Positions 22,506 to 34,236 of a stretch of DNA of 64,000 nucleotides are shown here, one piece after another. Source of the stretch: Aedes albopictus. Its lineage: Eukaryota; Arthropoda; Insecta; Diptera; Culicidae. The stretch is from contig NC_085138.1 in NCBI RefSeq assembly GCF_035046485.1, positions 24,026,800-24,090,799 on the forward strand, given 5' to 3'. Made by a program: the position numbers and the translations under genes. The notes under the pieces were generated by a model. It was given only the letters and a program-made list of their open reading frames with translations, searched no databases and was not told the origin of the DNA. Within the stretch, counting starts at the first letter, position 1. Each line of letters begins with the position of its first letter.

Positions 22506-25500
22506 CTAGCCATTCTCCGAGTCCACGCGCCACCTCCTCTGTAGCTCCCAGACGATGTGGGTAATAGCCGTTGAAACGGCGTTCCAGCCAAACTCATCCC
22601 TACACATCCTCTGGAGCAAGTTGTCCGGAGTTGTGTCCTCCCCGCATGTGGCAAGCATGCGGTCACGCATTGTGCGAAAACGCGGGCACACGAACAAAAC
22701 GTGTTCCGCCGTTTCCTCTAAACCATTGCACACTGGGCATTCGGGAGAATCCGCATGCCCGAAACGGTGTAGATACTGTCGGAAGCAACCATGACCTGTA
22801 AGGACCTGTGTCAGGTGGAAAGTGACTTCCCCATGGCGCCTATTAATCCAACTATCTACCCTCGGTATCAACCTATAGGTCCACCTTCCTTTGGTGGAAC
22901 TGTCCCACGCGCGCTGCCATTTGACCATAGAGGCCATCCTGACAGTCCTGCGTATGCCTCTTGTGCCGCGCATTTCGAAGCACTCCATGTCCTCACTGAT
23001 AAGAATGCTGATAGGCACTAGTAATCCTACATTATAGAGATCTGCGGAGGCGGCCATTGTGAGCCAATCGTGCAGAGAGAACTGTCAAAGTGTGAGCCAA
23101 ATGAACATGCTTATCGTTCGTAGGAAGGCGTCGTTTGAACGGTATTGCAATCGGAACTAAATAAATTAAAATTATATATTTTTAATATCGAGAAATTGGC
23201 AGCATATGTATGTTTAGTAAAAAGATAAACAAATATTAATTCTGCTTTCAAAAGCTCATGCTTATGACGACACTTTTGTTGCTGCACTTGTCGAAAAAAC
23301 TTCCATTGCTGCTTCTTGCTTCACTTCTACCGATATGATGAGCGTAACACTTTTGCAATAAATTTCAGATTTTTTTTATTGCTCCGCTATTTCAACATTT
23401 TGAAAAAAAAAAAATTCTACCTTAATTAGAATATGTAAACAAAACAACTTGAACCACAACGAAGTCACGCACAAAGTTTGAACATCTAGCTTTGTAGCAA
23501 GTGTTGGCAGCTGTTGTAAACAAAACAAACAGCGTTGCCGAATCGACGTATGTAACTTCCGCTCATCTCTATGTAGAGGATTTCTAATAGGCACCATACC
23601 AGTAATGACGCAGAGAGCGTCGTGTGACACGGTACGGTACGCGCTCGCAACCCTCAGGCACATAAGCCTGTAAGTACTTTCCAGCTTCCGTCGGTAGCAT
23701 TTAGTACTTAGCGCGGTGCCCCACGCCGGGCCGCCATACCTAAGTATGGATGTAGCAACACTAGCCAGAAGCTTGCGCTTACTGGCGTACACCGCAGAGC
23801 TATTGGACATCATCCGGGACAGTGCCACAATAGCTGTGGAGGCTCTTTTACAGGCATAATCGACGTGGCTACCGAAGGTAAGCTTATCGTCGATCATCAC
23901 GCCCAAGTGTTTGACGGAGCGCTTTGACAGGATAGTACAGTCTCCTACACTGATCTCCGTCTGCTGCTCCGACTTCAGGTTGTTAACAACCGTCACCTCT
24001 GTCTTGTGGTGAGCCAGCTCCAGTTTCCTGGACCGCATCCACGCCTCCACAACTTTGATCGAGTGGTTGGTAGTCAACTTTACCTCCTCGATCGTTTCAC
24101 CGTAGACTTCGAGCGTAATATCGTCGGCAAATCCGACAATCACCACTCCCACTGGATACTCTAACCTCAACACCTCGTCGTACATGACATTCCATAACAC
24201 CGGACCCAGGATGGAACCTTGCGGGACTCCTGAGGTTATGTGAAAGCACTTCCGACCCACCTCCGTGTCGTAGACTAGTACACGATTCTGAAAGTAACTT
24301 CCGAGAATCTTGTACAGGTACTCCGGTATCCCCAGACGCAAGAGCGCATCGGCAATAGCAGACCAGCTGGCGCTATTAAACGCATTCCTTACATCCAGAG
24401 TCACTACCGCGCAAAAGCGAATTCCCCTCCTCTTAGGCTCGAGTGCTTTCTCGGCGGTTTTTGTAACCGACAAGATAGCGTCTACGGTGGACCTCCCCTT
24501 CCGGAAGCCGTACTGGTTACTCGAAAGACCATTTTCGCCCTCGGTGAACCGCAACATTCTATTGAGGATGATCTTTTCGAGCACCTTCCCCGCCGTGTCA
24601 ATCAATCATATTGGTCTATATGCCGACGGGTCTCCGGGTGGTTTCCCCGCCTTTGGCAATAGTACCAGGCTCTGCCTCTTCCAATCTTCTGGGAAAACTC
24701 CCTCGTCCAGGCATTTCTGCATAGCAGACCTGAACATCTCGGGAGCCTCTGCAATAGCTACTTTTAAGGCCAAGTTCGGAACTCCGTCCGGACCTGGGGC
24801 CTTACCTACGCTAAGGGACTTAGCTATCCCCGCAAGTTCCACATCGGTGACCCTCTCCTCATCGCCAGCCCCAGTCCCCGGCTGTCCTACGAAAGGAGGC
24901 CAAGGACTAGGATCATGACGCGGAAAAAGTCCTCCAATGATCCCCTCCAACATCTCTGGAGATTGCTCTGTAGGAGCCATCACACCTCTCGTCTTGGCCA
25001 AAACGATCCTGTAGGCGTCACCCCACGGGTTCGTATTGGCACTCTGACAGAGACCCTCAAAGCAGGCCTTTTTGCTTGCTCTTATCTCGGTCTTAAGCGC
25101 GGCTTTTGCAGCGGCGAACACCACCCGCCGTTCGTTTCGCTCTTCCTCTGATCGTGCTCGCTGCATCCGCCGCCTAGCCCGTAGGCAGGCGCGGCGCAGG
25201 TCCGCAATCGCGTCGGTCCACCAGTAAGCCGGTGGCCTCCCATTTCTAGGGTGGACTCGCCTAGGCATGGTCGCATCACACGCACGTGAGAGCACCGCTA
25301 CCAGCTCGTCGCCGTCTAAACCGATTAAGTTTCGCTCACGGCGGAGCGCTTCCCTAAATACCCCTTCGTCGAAGTATGATGTCTTCCACCTGCGAGGGCT
25401 TGGCCTTGGCCTAGCCGCCTCTTCTTCTATCCGCTGTCTGCTGTTATTGTAGTCGATACTGTAGCGAACCGCCAGGTGGTCGCTGTGAGTGTAGCCATCA

Positions 25501-26063
25501 TCTACTCTCCAGTTCGAACTACTTGTTAGGCCAGGACTACAAAAGGTCACGTCAATAATTGACTCCGCTCCGTTTCGACTAAAGGTACTCTTGGTACCGA
25601 CATTAGCCAAGTCGACATCTAAGATGGCCAGTGTTTCTAGCAGGATCTGACCCCGCTGGTTCGTGAAACGGCTTCCCCATTCCACGGCCCAGGCATTAAA
25701 GTCGCCCGCTATTACCACCGGCCTTCGCCCTGTGAGCACGGTCGTTAAGCGGTCCAGCATTTGCGTGAACTGCTCGATCGGCCACCGCGGAGGCGCATAA
25801 CAGCTACAGAAGAAGACCCCGTTTACTTTGGCGACCACGAAGCCCTCATAGGTAGTAGACACCAACTCCTGAACGGGGTATTTACCCGTCGTCCATATCG
25901 CCGCCATTTTTCTGGTCCCATCCGCGACCCAGTTGCCGTTGCCGGCGGGTACTCGGTATGGGTCCGAAATGATGGCGATATCCGTCTCCCACTCAGAAAC
26001 TGCCTGACAAAGCAGTTGCTGAGCCGCATCACAGTGGTTCAGGTTCAGCTGCGTTACCTGCAC
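22506..26063 (-). pseudogene. R1-clade LINE ORF2 (endonuclease-RT), disrupted
   Basis: The apurinic-type endonuclease and the start of RT are intact from 26063 to 24606: VTQLNLNHCDAAQQLL, SDPYR, VVIAGDFNAWAVEWGSR, YTHSDHLAVRYSI. A TGA at 24606-24608 replaces the Cys codon TGC seen in copy 2, right after SAYRPI. The RT palm (GVPQGSILGPVLW, GFADDITLEVYGE) continues open to about 23590. There a 568-bp element (23019-23586) is inserted after GMVPI. The rest, with the CPVCNGLEETAEHVLFVC zinc motif, resumes at about 23010 and ends at 22506. Endonuclease and RT together perform target-primed reverse transcription. Both lesions are recent against the otherwise near-identical copy 2. ORF2 overlaps the end of ORF1 and has no ATG at its start. 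Confidence 0.92.
23019..23586. mobile_element. 568-bp DNA element with 8-bp duplication
   Basis: Bounded by ATAGGCAC at 23011-23018 and 23587-23594. Copy 2 of the R1 element has a single ATAGGCAC at this point (minus-strand sense, near 42520-42540), which proves the insertion. The ends are imperfect inverse repeats, TAGTAATCCTACATTATAGA and TAGAAATCCTCTACATAGAG. The 8-bp duplication suggests a hAT- or P-like mechanism. No transposase is seen. Confidence 0.85.
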
Positions 26064-26068
26064 TGTGA

Positions 26069-27625
26069 TTTGTTGCTCACTGCGGCTTTCTTAAAGGCCG
26101 GGCACCCTGGACCACCCATCGCATGTCTGTTTTTCGAGGTTTTCCCGGTACAGATCATGCAGATGGGCGGACTCGTGCAGCTTTGGGCCTTATGACCTTC
26201 AGCGCCGCATCGCCTACACAGTTTGCGCCTGTCGGGGCCTTTGCAGTCCCACGACTTGTGTCCTGGTTCCAGACACCTGAAGCAAACCTCAGGTGGCTCG
26301 TGGAATGTCAGGTGACATACACACCAGCCCACCTTAATACTCCCTACTTTAACGGACTTTTTAACGTCCGCCACAGGTAGCTGAACCAGAGCTATCTGTG
26401 TCCCTGCTGGCCCCTTCCGCAGCCTGACGGCTGTGGCGGCCACCTGAACATCGCACTGTTGCCGCAGTGCCGTGACGAGCTCTTCCGCTTCGGTGATCTC
26501 GTCTAGGTCTTTGACCTTCAGAGTCGCCTCATGCGTAAGAGCCCTCACCTCCACTCCATCACCAAGGACCTCTTCTGCCAGCCTCTTGTAGGCGGCGCCC
26601 TTGTGATCCTTCTCGCGCTTAAGCTCCAGGATCATTTCGCCCGTACGAGTACGTCTGATACTGCGTACGTCGGCTCCAAGACCCTCGAGCTTGGCGTCGC
26701 ACCTCATCGCCTTCAAGACGTCCGAGTATTTCGACTGTTCGGTCTTGATGACGATAGCGTCACCTTTTTCGCGCCTGGCACCTGCCTTCCTACGCCTTGG
26801 CTTGGCGACCTGCACTTCTGCCTGCGGATTCCCCTTCTTCTTCCTCTTCCGCTCTACCTTTGTCCAAGGAGGGTCCTCTCCTTGGATCGCCCTGCTCTGT
26901 GGCTGCTGAGGGCCCACCATTGGTCGCAACCCCTTGTTCCCATCATTCCGGGACGGGCCGGCCTTTTCAGGCCCACCCTTCCCAGCTTTCCGGGAACCCT
27001 GGCTGGGGTCCGACTTTCCAGCGTTACCACCGGCTTTCGGGGTTATTATACGCCTGGCCTTGCGGGCGCCGCCAGACAGCTCCTCACCTGACGGCTGCCT
27101 CGCCCGCTTCTGCGAATGCTTGTCGCTTTTGTCGCGAGCATTCGCTTCTACTCTCTTCGGACTACCCGCGAAGGAGAAGGCCTCCGTTTGTGTAAACTTA
27201 GACGCTTTCTCCTTTGCGGGTTCCGCCGCTGCTGCAGCCAGCAACGCAACCGCGTGCTCCTGCTTGGCATTGTCGATCGACGCCCTAAGTCGAAGCAAGG
27301 CCGTTTTCAGGTCCTTGCTTATATTCGACTTAGTGGACGCAAAGTCGATGATTTTGCCAAGCTGCTGCTCAGCCACCTCTATTGCGGACCGTCCTTTGGA
27401 TCCTCGGTTGACGGCCCTCAACAACCACGCTCCGTCCATAACCTCCACCGGCTGGCTTGCCGGGAAGTGGACTGGAGCACCCACGCTTGAGCTGCGTACG
27501 CAACTCCCAGCGCCTATCTCCTCACTTCTCCTTGTCGGAGATCTCATCAACCCGCTTCTTGCGAAGGGGTTGATCCCACCACTACTACCTGCTACACTTG
27601 ATTTCTGTATTGGTTTGTTACTCAT
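26069..27625 (-). CDS. R1-clade LINE ORF1 (gag-like, zinc knuckles)
   Basis: Open frame of about 520 codons starting MSNKPIQKSSVAGSSGG. The central part is basic and low-complexity (KVERKRKKKGNPQAE). The C-terminus holds cysteine motifs CFRCLEPGHKSWDC and CRRCGAEGHKAQSC plus a CMIC..C remnant, the tandem CCHC knuckles of R1-clade ORF1 nucleic-acid-binding proteins that package LINE RNA. The frame ends SQCR-stop and overlaps the start of ORF2. Unlike copy 2 it keeps the first ~24 residues, so it is the only full-length ORF1 in the window. It is apparently intact although ORF2 is broken; it could act in trans only if transcribed. Confidence 0.9.
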
Positions 27626-27903
27626 ATTTTATTCCCACGAGTCGCACGAGAAAGAATGTCCACCACGCCAGAGCTCTGCATTAACGCGGTAAGGGACAGC
27701 TTACTGTGGGGGGTGCCCAGGTGCCCCACAGGCTCCGTTAAAGATCGAGCATCTTTTTCACCCCCTCGATCACTCATTCCTCGGCACGGGTCGCTTGACA
27801 CCTTGAATTGGGGTTAGTAGTCCTATTCTTAGCCGGCAACTACGCGGCTGACTCGCAAGCGGGGGGTGCGTCAGGCCCCAGGACATCCGTCCCTGCTGCC
27901 CCA
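27626..27903 (-). promoter_or_regulatory. R1 copy 1 5' UTR / internal promoter region
   Basis: About 280 bases between the 5' end GGGGCAGCAGGGACGG (minus strand) and the ORF1 ATG. Non-LTR elements usually carry their promoter here; no specific motif is claimed. Confidence 0.5.
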
Positions 27904-27915
27904 AACTATTCTACC

Positions 27916-28230
27916 TTAAAATTACGTATTTGTGCTTAAGACTAGTGTTGTTTCCAGCTTACAAACTAGTGAAGGTAAAAATATTAAATTACATGCAAAA
28001 ACTATACACTAAATGTTAAAATTATCTACACTAATTAGGCACCTAAAACTAACCTGAAACCGATATGGACAGTGCAATAGAAGAGTTCAGAAGTATAAGG
28101 GATACTGAAAAGTAAGACAATCAGTAATATTAATGAAACATTGAACTAAAACTAACTATATTTACAGTTTTGAAGCGATAATAAATTAGCTTCGAACAAC
28201 AGTGGTCGCCCTTTCTTTCCTGTCGCAACA
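27916..28230 (+). mobile_element. Putative BEL 3' LTR, right part
   Basis: Resumes after the R1 target duplication and includes AATAAA-like words; ends CGCAACA. Inferred to belong with 21609-21784. Confidence 0.35.
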
Positions 28231-28239
28231 ATCATCATT

Positions 28240-28410
28240 TCAGATGTGTATATCGTATGGCAGGCAGCACGAAGATACTCTATTCCCCAAGAAAGTCAAG
28301 AAAATTACCTCTACGAAAAGATCCTGGACCGACCAGGAAATGAACCCGTCACCCTTAGCATGGTCTTATTGACTACCCGTGCGTTTGGCAACACCTTTAT
28401 TGAAAAATGT
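28240..28410 (-). mobile_element. tRNA-derived SINE, minus strand
   Basis: Read on the minus strand it has a pol III B-box-like GGTTCATTTCC (28346-28336), then CGGTCCAGGATCTTTTCGTA and TTTTCTTGACTTTCTTGGGG. The last part is shared, diverged, with the + strand SINE at 55910. The small + strand frame here (28246-28533) is an antisense shadow. Confidence 0.65.
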
Positions 28411-28832
28411 AAATTGAAATACCTTAAGAAATCCCACAAAAAATGGAGTTATTCTATTAATGTCATCAAAAATTTAAAACAAATTTTGCCTTTTGACGTG
28501 TTATTTTTATTGAACTACCTAAATCAACAATAATAAATAGTTTTCTCCTAGGTATACGCAGTTCTATCTAAGCATAACATTGAACTTTTTCTCTAGCCAC
28601 CTCCTAATGCTACATATCGCATAACATTGCCTCTTCTACTAAAAAGGCGGATACGGCACTCGTGATTCACCTGCATACAAATAGCAATTATACATTATTC
28701 CTATGCCCCGTTGCACTTCAAATGTTCGTATTTAATTTAAATTTAATTTAACTCCACTAGACGTGGTGATTATAATAATCTCTTTAATGTTTTGTGCTGT
28801 TGTTCGGCTGAAAATGACTTCCTTCTCCGGTT
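28411..28832. other. Downstream of cuticular-type gene
   Basis: AT-rich. On the minus strand, ATTAAA-type words (TTTAAT at about 28784) and AATAAA (complement near 28505) could serve the minus-strand gene ending at 28833. Confidence 0.4.
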
Positions 28833-29108
28833 TTACCACAGCTTCGCACCGACCCATGGGTCCGGTCCGTACGGTGCGGCCACGACGGGCGTGTGGACCG
28901 GGACGGGCACCGCTTTGGGGACGGCCACCGGCACCGGTGCCGGAACGGGTATTCCTACGTGTTTCACCACCGGAACGGGGACGGGTTGGGCCACCGGAAC
29001 CGGATAGGGACGATCCACGGGAACCGGGTAGGGTCGGTCAACGGGAACGGCAAACGGTTTCGGAACAGCCACCGGGTAGGGGCGGTCCACCGGGATGGGG
29101 ACGTGCAC
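28833..29108 (-). CDS. Secreted Pro/Val-rich cuticular-type protein, 3' exon
   Basis: A minus-strand exon follows a good acceptor (TTCCCCAATTCCAG, then GTGCACGTCC) and runs 92 codons to a stop at 28833. It encodes repeated VPVDRPYPVPV and PVPVAQPVPVPV blocks and ends AAPYGPDPWVGAKLW. The block continues the pattern VEKPYPVPVK at the end of the exon at 37700-38116, and both exons end or begin in phase 0, so joining gives one protein of about 230 aa. Such low-complexity VPV/PYP repeats are typical of insect structural (cuticle, vitelline or silk-like) secreted proteins; a specific family is not assigned. The open frame upstream of 29108 is intron read-through. Confidence 0.8.
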   Translation of the reverse strand: MHVPIPVDRPYPVAVPKPFAVPVDRPYPVPVDRPYPVPVAQPVPVPVVKHVGIPVPAPVPVAVPKAVPVPVHTPVVAAPYGPDPWVGAKLW

Positions 29109-29948
29109 CTGGAATTGGGGGAATATAATAGAAATTAGGATTAGTCTAGTCAATTTGAAAATATACAATTGGAACAATTAAAAGAATACCACGTGGTCTC
29201 ACCAACTCACCACTGTTGGTACGTTAGAAGTTATATCAACCATCCCAAACTTGTGATTGAAAGTGAGGTTCCATGTTGCGAAAAATTTCATCTACATGGG
29301 GAATCACCCCATTCCCATTTCCACAGTCCCGAAATGAAAGTGTGGTTGAAACTGAATTGTCCGTCCAATCCCGTGTATTAAATATTGTGGTTCAATAAAC
29401 AACGGTCGATGAAATATTTGGGGTGAATCCCAAACCCAATTCACGGTGATACGGATCAACAGTGGCTACACTTCACAGGTTGCCTCACTAAAAAAATGTT
29501 TTTGTTTCTCATTTTACTGAGTTGAAAACATGATTGAAAATGTATTGAAGTATTACAATATTAATAATGTATTACTTTAGTAAGTTTGGTCATTACTTAC
29601 GAAAAATATATTTTTGATGCTTTTAGAGCTCTTTAAATTGTAAAACAATTAGTTTTAGACAGTGGCGTAGCGCATTTTCTTAACATTTGAAATGTTTATA
29701 TCAACTTTTGTGCCATCAATTTAGCTCTTTTTGAAGTTAATTGTTCACAATGTGCAAAGAATCAATCTTCTAAACAACTTCTCCGAAGACAGTAAACGAA
29801 AATTACTCTGTTTTTACGTGTTATTCAATATATTAACTTCAAAAACTCTGTCCTTTAAAAGGGCGCTTGGGTTAATCAAGAAAATAGCTATTCTTCCTGT
29901 AACACGAAAGCCCCGTTTAAAGTCTGGTGTGATGACTCCAGTGTACCA

Positions 29949-30125
29949 GACCTGAATCAATAGAATATGAATTACATCATACCTGAATCACTTCAATTGA
30001 AATGATGCAGATCTGAATTTGTGGATTAATCACCCAAATCCCTTAAATTTGAAGGAATGTAAATCTGAATCACTTGAATATAGAATGAATCAGACCTGAA
30101 CCATCTGAATAAGAAATGAATAATT
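29949..30125. repeat. Short degenerate repeat, CTGAATCA words
   Basis: ACCTGAATCA, TCTGAATCA and TGAATCAGACCTGAA recur every few tens of bases, interleaved with AATGAAT. Low-order and diverged. Confidence 0.45.
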
Positions 30126-30206
30126 TCTCCTCAGCAACATTTCATGGTTCAATTAGTTTAAGCAGGTTCTGTAAACAGTCACAAAACCAAATTTCATTTG
30201 ATTTAT

Positions 30207-32806
30207 TTAGTTAACATTAAATTCATGATAATACTGAATTAACAATTTGCCGCCATAATACTCGATTTGCAGCTGCAGCTCTCCAACGTCGGTCACGTCC
30301 AACGCTCGCCAGGTCACGCACCACCTGGTCCGCCCATCGTGCTCTCTGCGCTCTATGCCTTCTTGAACCAACCGGATGGTTAGCAAACACCAACTTTGCA
30401 GGGTTGTTGTCCGGCATTCTTGCAACATATCCGGTTCACCGTATCCTTCCAGCTTTAGCTGCTTTCAGGATGTTGGGTTCACCGTAGAGTACAGCGAGCT
30501 CGTAGCTCATTGTTCGCCGCCACATACCGTTTTCGTGCACGAAGCCGAAGATCGTCCTTAGCACGCGTCGCTCGAAAACTTCGAGTTCTTGCAGGTCCTC
30601 CTCGAGCATCGTCCTTGTCTCGTGTCGGTAAAGGATCACCGGTCTTATTAGCGTCTTGTACATGGTACATTTGGTGCGGGGGTGAATCTTTTTTGACCGC
30701 AGTTTCTTCTGGAGCCCATAGTAGGTACGACTTCCACTGATGCGCCTTCGTATTTCACGGCTCACGTTATTGTCAGCCGTTAGCAAGGAACCGAGGTAGA
30801 CGAATTCTTCTACCACCTCGAAAGTATCCCCGTCTATCGTAACATTGCTACCAAGGCTTGTCCTGTCTCGCTCAGTCCCATCTTCCAGCATGTACTTTGT
30901 CTTAGCCGCATTTACCACCAGTCCGACCTTTGCTGCTTCACGTTTCAGGCGGGTGTGCAGTTCTGCCACCGTTCCAAATGTTCTAGCAGTAATATCCATG
31001 TCATCCGCAAAACAGACAAATTGGTCAGATTTCGTGAAGATCTTACCCCTGCTGTTGAGCCGGGCTCGTCGCATAACATCTTCCACGGCGATGTTGTAAG
31101 GCAAGAAAGTCCATCACCTTGTCGCAGTCCCCGTCGAGATTCGAATGAACTACATAGTTTACCCGAAATCCATACGTTGTTCTGCACACCGTCCATCGTT
31201 GCTCTTATCAGTCTGGTAAGCTTCCCGGGAAAGCTGTACTCGTCCATGATTTTCCATAGCTCTGTGCGGTCGGTACTGTCGTATGTCGCCTTGCAGTTGA
31301 TGAACAGGTGGTGCGAACATGGTATTCACGGCATTTCTGAAGGATTTGCTGTACGGTGAATATCAGGTCCGTTACCGACCGGCCGTCGATGCAACTAGCT
31401 TGGTAACTTCCCACGAACTCATTTACTTTAGGTGAAAGACTATGTAAGTTGATCTGGTATAGCACTTTGTGGGCAGCATTCAAAATAGTGATCGCCCTGA
31501 AGTTCTCACATTCCAAATGGTCGCGTTTATTGTGAATGGGGCAGATTACCTCTTCCTTTCACTCCTCCGGTTCGGTTTCTAGATCCTGACTATCAGCCGG
31601 TGCAGACAGGTGGCTAACTTTTCTGGGCCCATCTTGATGAGTTCAGCTGCGATACCATCCTTACCAGCTGCTTTGTTAGTTTTGAGCTGATTTTTTAGCT
31701 GATGAATGCCATCCTCAACTTCCCTCAACGTGGGTGTTGGTTCATTTCTGTCCTCCGCTGCACTGGCGTCGTCGTTTCCTCCGTTGCCGTGGTTTTCTCC
31801 ACGGCATTCAGGTGCTGCTTCCACCTTTCGATCACCTCACGTTTGTCCGTCAGGAGGCTCCCGTCCTTATCCCTGCAGATTCCGGCTTGCGGCACGTAGC
31901 ATTTGCGGGATGCCTAGAGCTTCTGGTAGAACTTACGTGTTTCTTGTGAACAGCACAGCAGTTCCAATTCCTTCCACTCTGCTTCTTCCAGGCGGCGCTT
32001 CCGCTTCTGTCTGTATCGCTCCACATTCTGTCGGGTTCCATACTTTTATACTGCAGCATTACCGCCCGCGTTGCGCCCTTCTCCTCCAGAACCGCTCTAC
32101 ACTCCTCGTCGAACCAATCGTTTCATCGACTCCGTTCTACGTACCCGACGGTGCTCTCAGCTGCGTTGTTGATGGCTGCTTTAACTGTACTCCAGCAGTC
32201 CTTTAAAGGGGCCACATCGAGTACACCCTCGTCCGGCAACGTTGCCTCGAGATTCTGCGCGTATGCTGTGGTGATATCCGGTTGCTTCAGTCGCTCTAGA
32301 TCGTACCGGGGCGGCCACCGGTACTGTACATTGTTAACAACGGAGAGTTTTGGGTGCAGTTTAACCATCACTAGGTAATGATAAGAGTCAATATTAGCGC
32401 TACGATAGGTCCTGACGTCGATAATGTCGGAGAAGTGCCGTCCATCAATCAGAACGTGGTCGATTTGCGATTCCGTTTGCTGTGGTGATCTCCAGGTGTA
32501 ACGATAAGGGAGGCTGTGCTGGAAGAAGGTGCCACGACTGGTCAGCTGATGATTTCTGAACTTTCCAATCGTCGGTCTGAAAAACTCCTACTGAGCGTTT
32601 CGGTCTCCTATAATAATTTTAAAATCGTGGCTTGGACAACGGTCGCACTCGCGTTCGAGCTGCACGTAGAATGCGTCATGGTCATCATCAGTGCTTCAGG
32701 AATGTGGTCTGTGAACTTAGATCATGCTGAAGAATCGGTCCTTGATCCTCAACCTGCACATTCTTTTGTCGATCGGCCACCAACCGATCACGCGCCATTT
32801 AATTAC
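30207..32806 (-). pseudogene. RTE-clade (JAM1-like) LINE, 3' two thirds
   Basis: Minus strand, in order: endonuclease C-terminal part (RVIGWWPIDKRMCRLRIK at about 32790; IDHVLIDGRHFSDI near 32460), linker, and RT. RT pieces include ECENFRAITILNAAHKVLYQ (31516-31208), FESRRGLRQGDGLSCL (about 31140), QFVCFADDMDITARTFG (31030) and TIDGDTFEVVEEFVYLGSLL (30840). The end has LIRPVILYRHETRTML, then PDNNPAKLVFANHPVGSRR and the end near 30225. RTE elements encode a single endonuclease-RT protein; the copy resembles Aedes JAM1. Several frameshifts and stops make it dead. Its 5' third appears to lie beyond the Penelope block at 36450-36830. Confidence 0.75.
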
Positions 32807-33762
32807 GAAACGCGACGTGAGAGACAAGACACGACACTTATGGTTCTTACAATCGTCAAAATAATTAAAAAAATGCCTCAATGCGGACCGATTTCGGGCT
32901 CGATACGGCCCATCTACGGAACAATGTCCGACTGATTGCGATGTTGTTCGTACCTAGGATAGGATGCGTCACGTAGTAAACCGATTTGAGACCATTTTGC
33001 TGTCAAACGGAGACCAGTCGCTGATTGCTCGAAATTTATATCCGGTTGCAGCGATCAGATCGCTTTGTTGTTGGTTTGGGCGTGTTGCTAGTTTGTAGGT
33101 TTAGCATGTGACAACAATATCCAAAACAATATAGATATTTTTCTATTCAAGTTTAATCGACTCAAAAATATCAGTATTCAAATGTAAATCAGCCTAAAGT
33201 AACTCCCATGTCTAAACATTGATAGAAATCATTGATTTGATACAAAATCAATTATTGAATTTTTGATATATTTCACTATAAATGAAAGAACTTTTAATTT
33301 GAAAGCAATTTTGCTATTTCATTTGCAAATAGTGATTACCGGTGCGAAACATGCATCCGAATTATAATCGTTAAATATAAATTGTATGTAAGATTTCGAT
33401 TAAAGTAAAGTGGCAGCACTGGATTTCCATACTCGACGAGATCGAATGAAAAAATAACAAGGCAGGCGAATTTCTGTTGTCACATCCTATCCTAGGTTCG
33501 TACTAATCTGGGTCCGAGGAGAGAGAGAATGTTACTGCAGCTGGTTCGTGTCGATGAGATCGAATAAACTCGTCATGATGGGAGGATCTTCTTCATTCAT
33601 CAGCGGTTCTTGGGCATTGCTGATGAACACTGACTCCCATGTGTTTAAGTTGGAAGTAAATTGATATGACCGGTCTTTTGTGGATAAAATAATTCGTGAC
33701 CACAAACGTAAAACACATCGCCACAGTATAACTACACTACAACTGGACACAAGAGAGGTCAA
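32807..33762 (-). pseudogene. Penelope-like element half A (C-terminal GIY-YIG tail and 3' end)
   Basis: The minus-strand frame 33762-33532 ends LNTWESVFISNAQEPLMNEE and PPIMTSLFDLIDTNQ, matching the end of half B (35673-35890). After the stop, the 3' flank to about 32811 matches 35870-36449 in inverse: ACATTGTTCC, GGGCTCGATACGGCCC, CATAAGTGTCGTGTC. It is interrupted by the 32954-33495 MITE. It is 5'-truncated, so only the end of the endonuclease remains. Confidence 0.75.
32954..33495. mobile_element. 542-bp MITE, CTAGGATAGGATG ends, 8-bp duplication
   Basis: CTAGGATAGGATGCGTCA at 32954 and the inverse of CTAGGATAGGATGTGACA ending 33495 are flanked by GTTCGTAC on both sides (32946-32953 and 33496-33503). 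Half B of the Penelope pair has an uninterrupted GTACGAAC near 35891-35898. The 8-bp duplication suggests hAT-like transposition. Confidence 0.88.
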
Positions 33763-34236
33763 AAGAGTCAGCCTACTATTCTACCCCAAAATAACAAACG
33801 CCATAAAAACTACACTGTTAAAAAATGTTACATCATATAAGCTGTAACAAAAGGACCTCGTTATATCGCACAGATTTTCTATCAGTTTATAACTTTACAG
33901 TTTGCTCTCAGTATGAAGCTTGCATTCAATATTCCACACAAGAAGTTCTTTTATGTAAATTCCAGTGAAATGACATAGACAATAATTGTATGCTAAATTT
34001 GTTTACGTCGGGTGTAATCTTCAGAAATATTTGCTGTGTACACTCCACCGACAAGGGTTACACGTTGTTCCCAAAAGTGAGAACTCTCTGCGTGACCTGC
34101 TTTGCAACCCTAAAAACAAGGTTCCACCTGACGAGCAGTGTGGCATATACCAGATTCCTTGCAAGGACTGCCCGGCGGTTTACATCGGCCAAACTCGTCG
34201 GAAGGTCAAAGTCTGCATTAGAGAACAAAAGAATGC

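Larger units (their letters stand above)
21785..27903 (-). mobile_element. Full-length R1-clade LINE, copy 1
   Basis: A minus-strand non-LTR retrotransposon of about 6.1 kb, with a 16-base poly(A) tail (poly-T at 21785-21800) and a 12-bp target duplication AACTATTCTACC (21773-21784 and 27904-27915). Order on the minus strand: 5' UTR (27903-27626), ORF1, ORF2, 3' UTR (about 22505-21801). It is nearly identical to copy 2 at 38551-50470 over the shared part. ORF2 carries a nonsense codon and a 568-bp insertion, so this copy cannot make its own RT. Confidence 0.92.

Noticed and set aside
24310..27692. Large frames antisense to the R1 element (for example 202 and 252 codons)
   Set aside because: Mirror shadows of ORF1 and ORF2; the same shadows appear opposite copy 2.
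30376..32378. Plus-strand frames over the RTE region
   Set aside because: Antisense shadows of the minus-strand endonuclease-RT.
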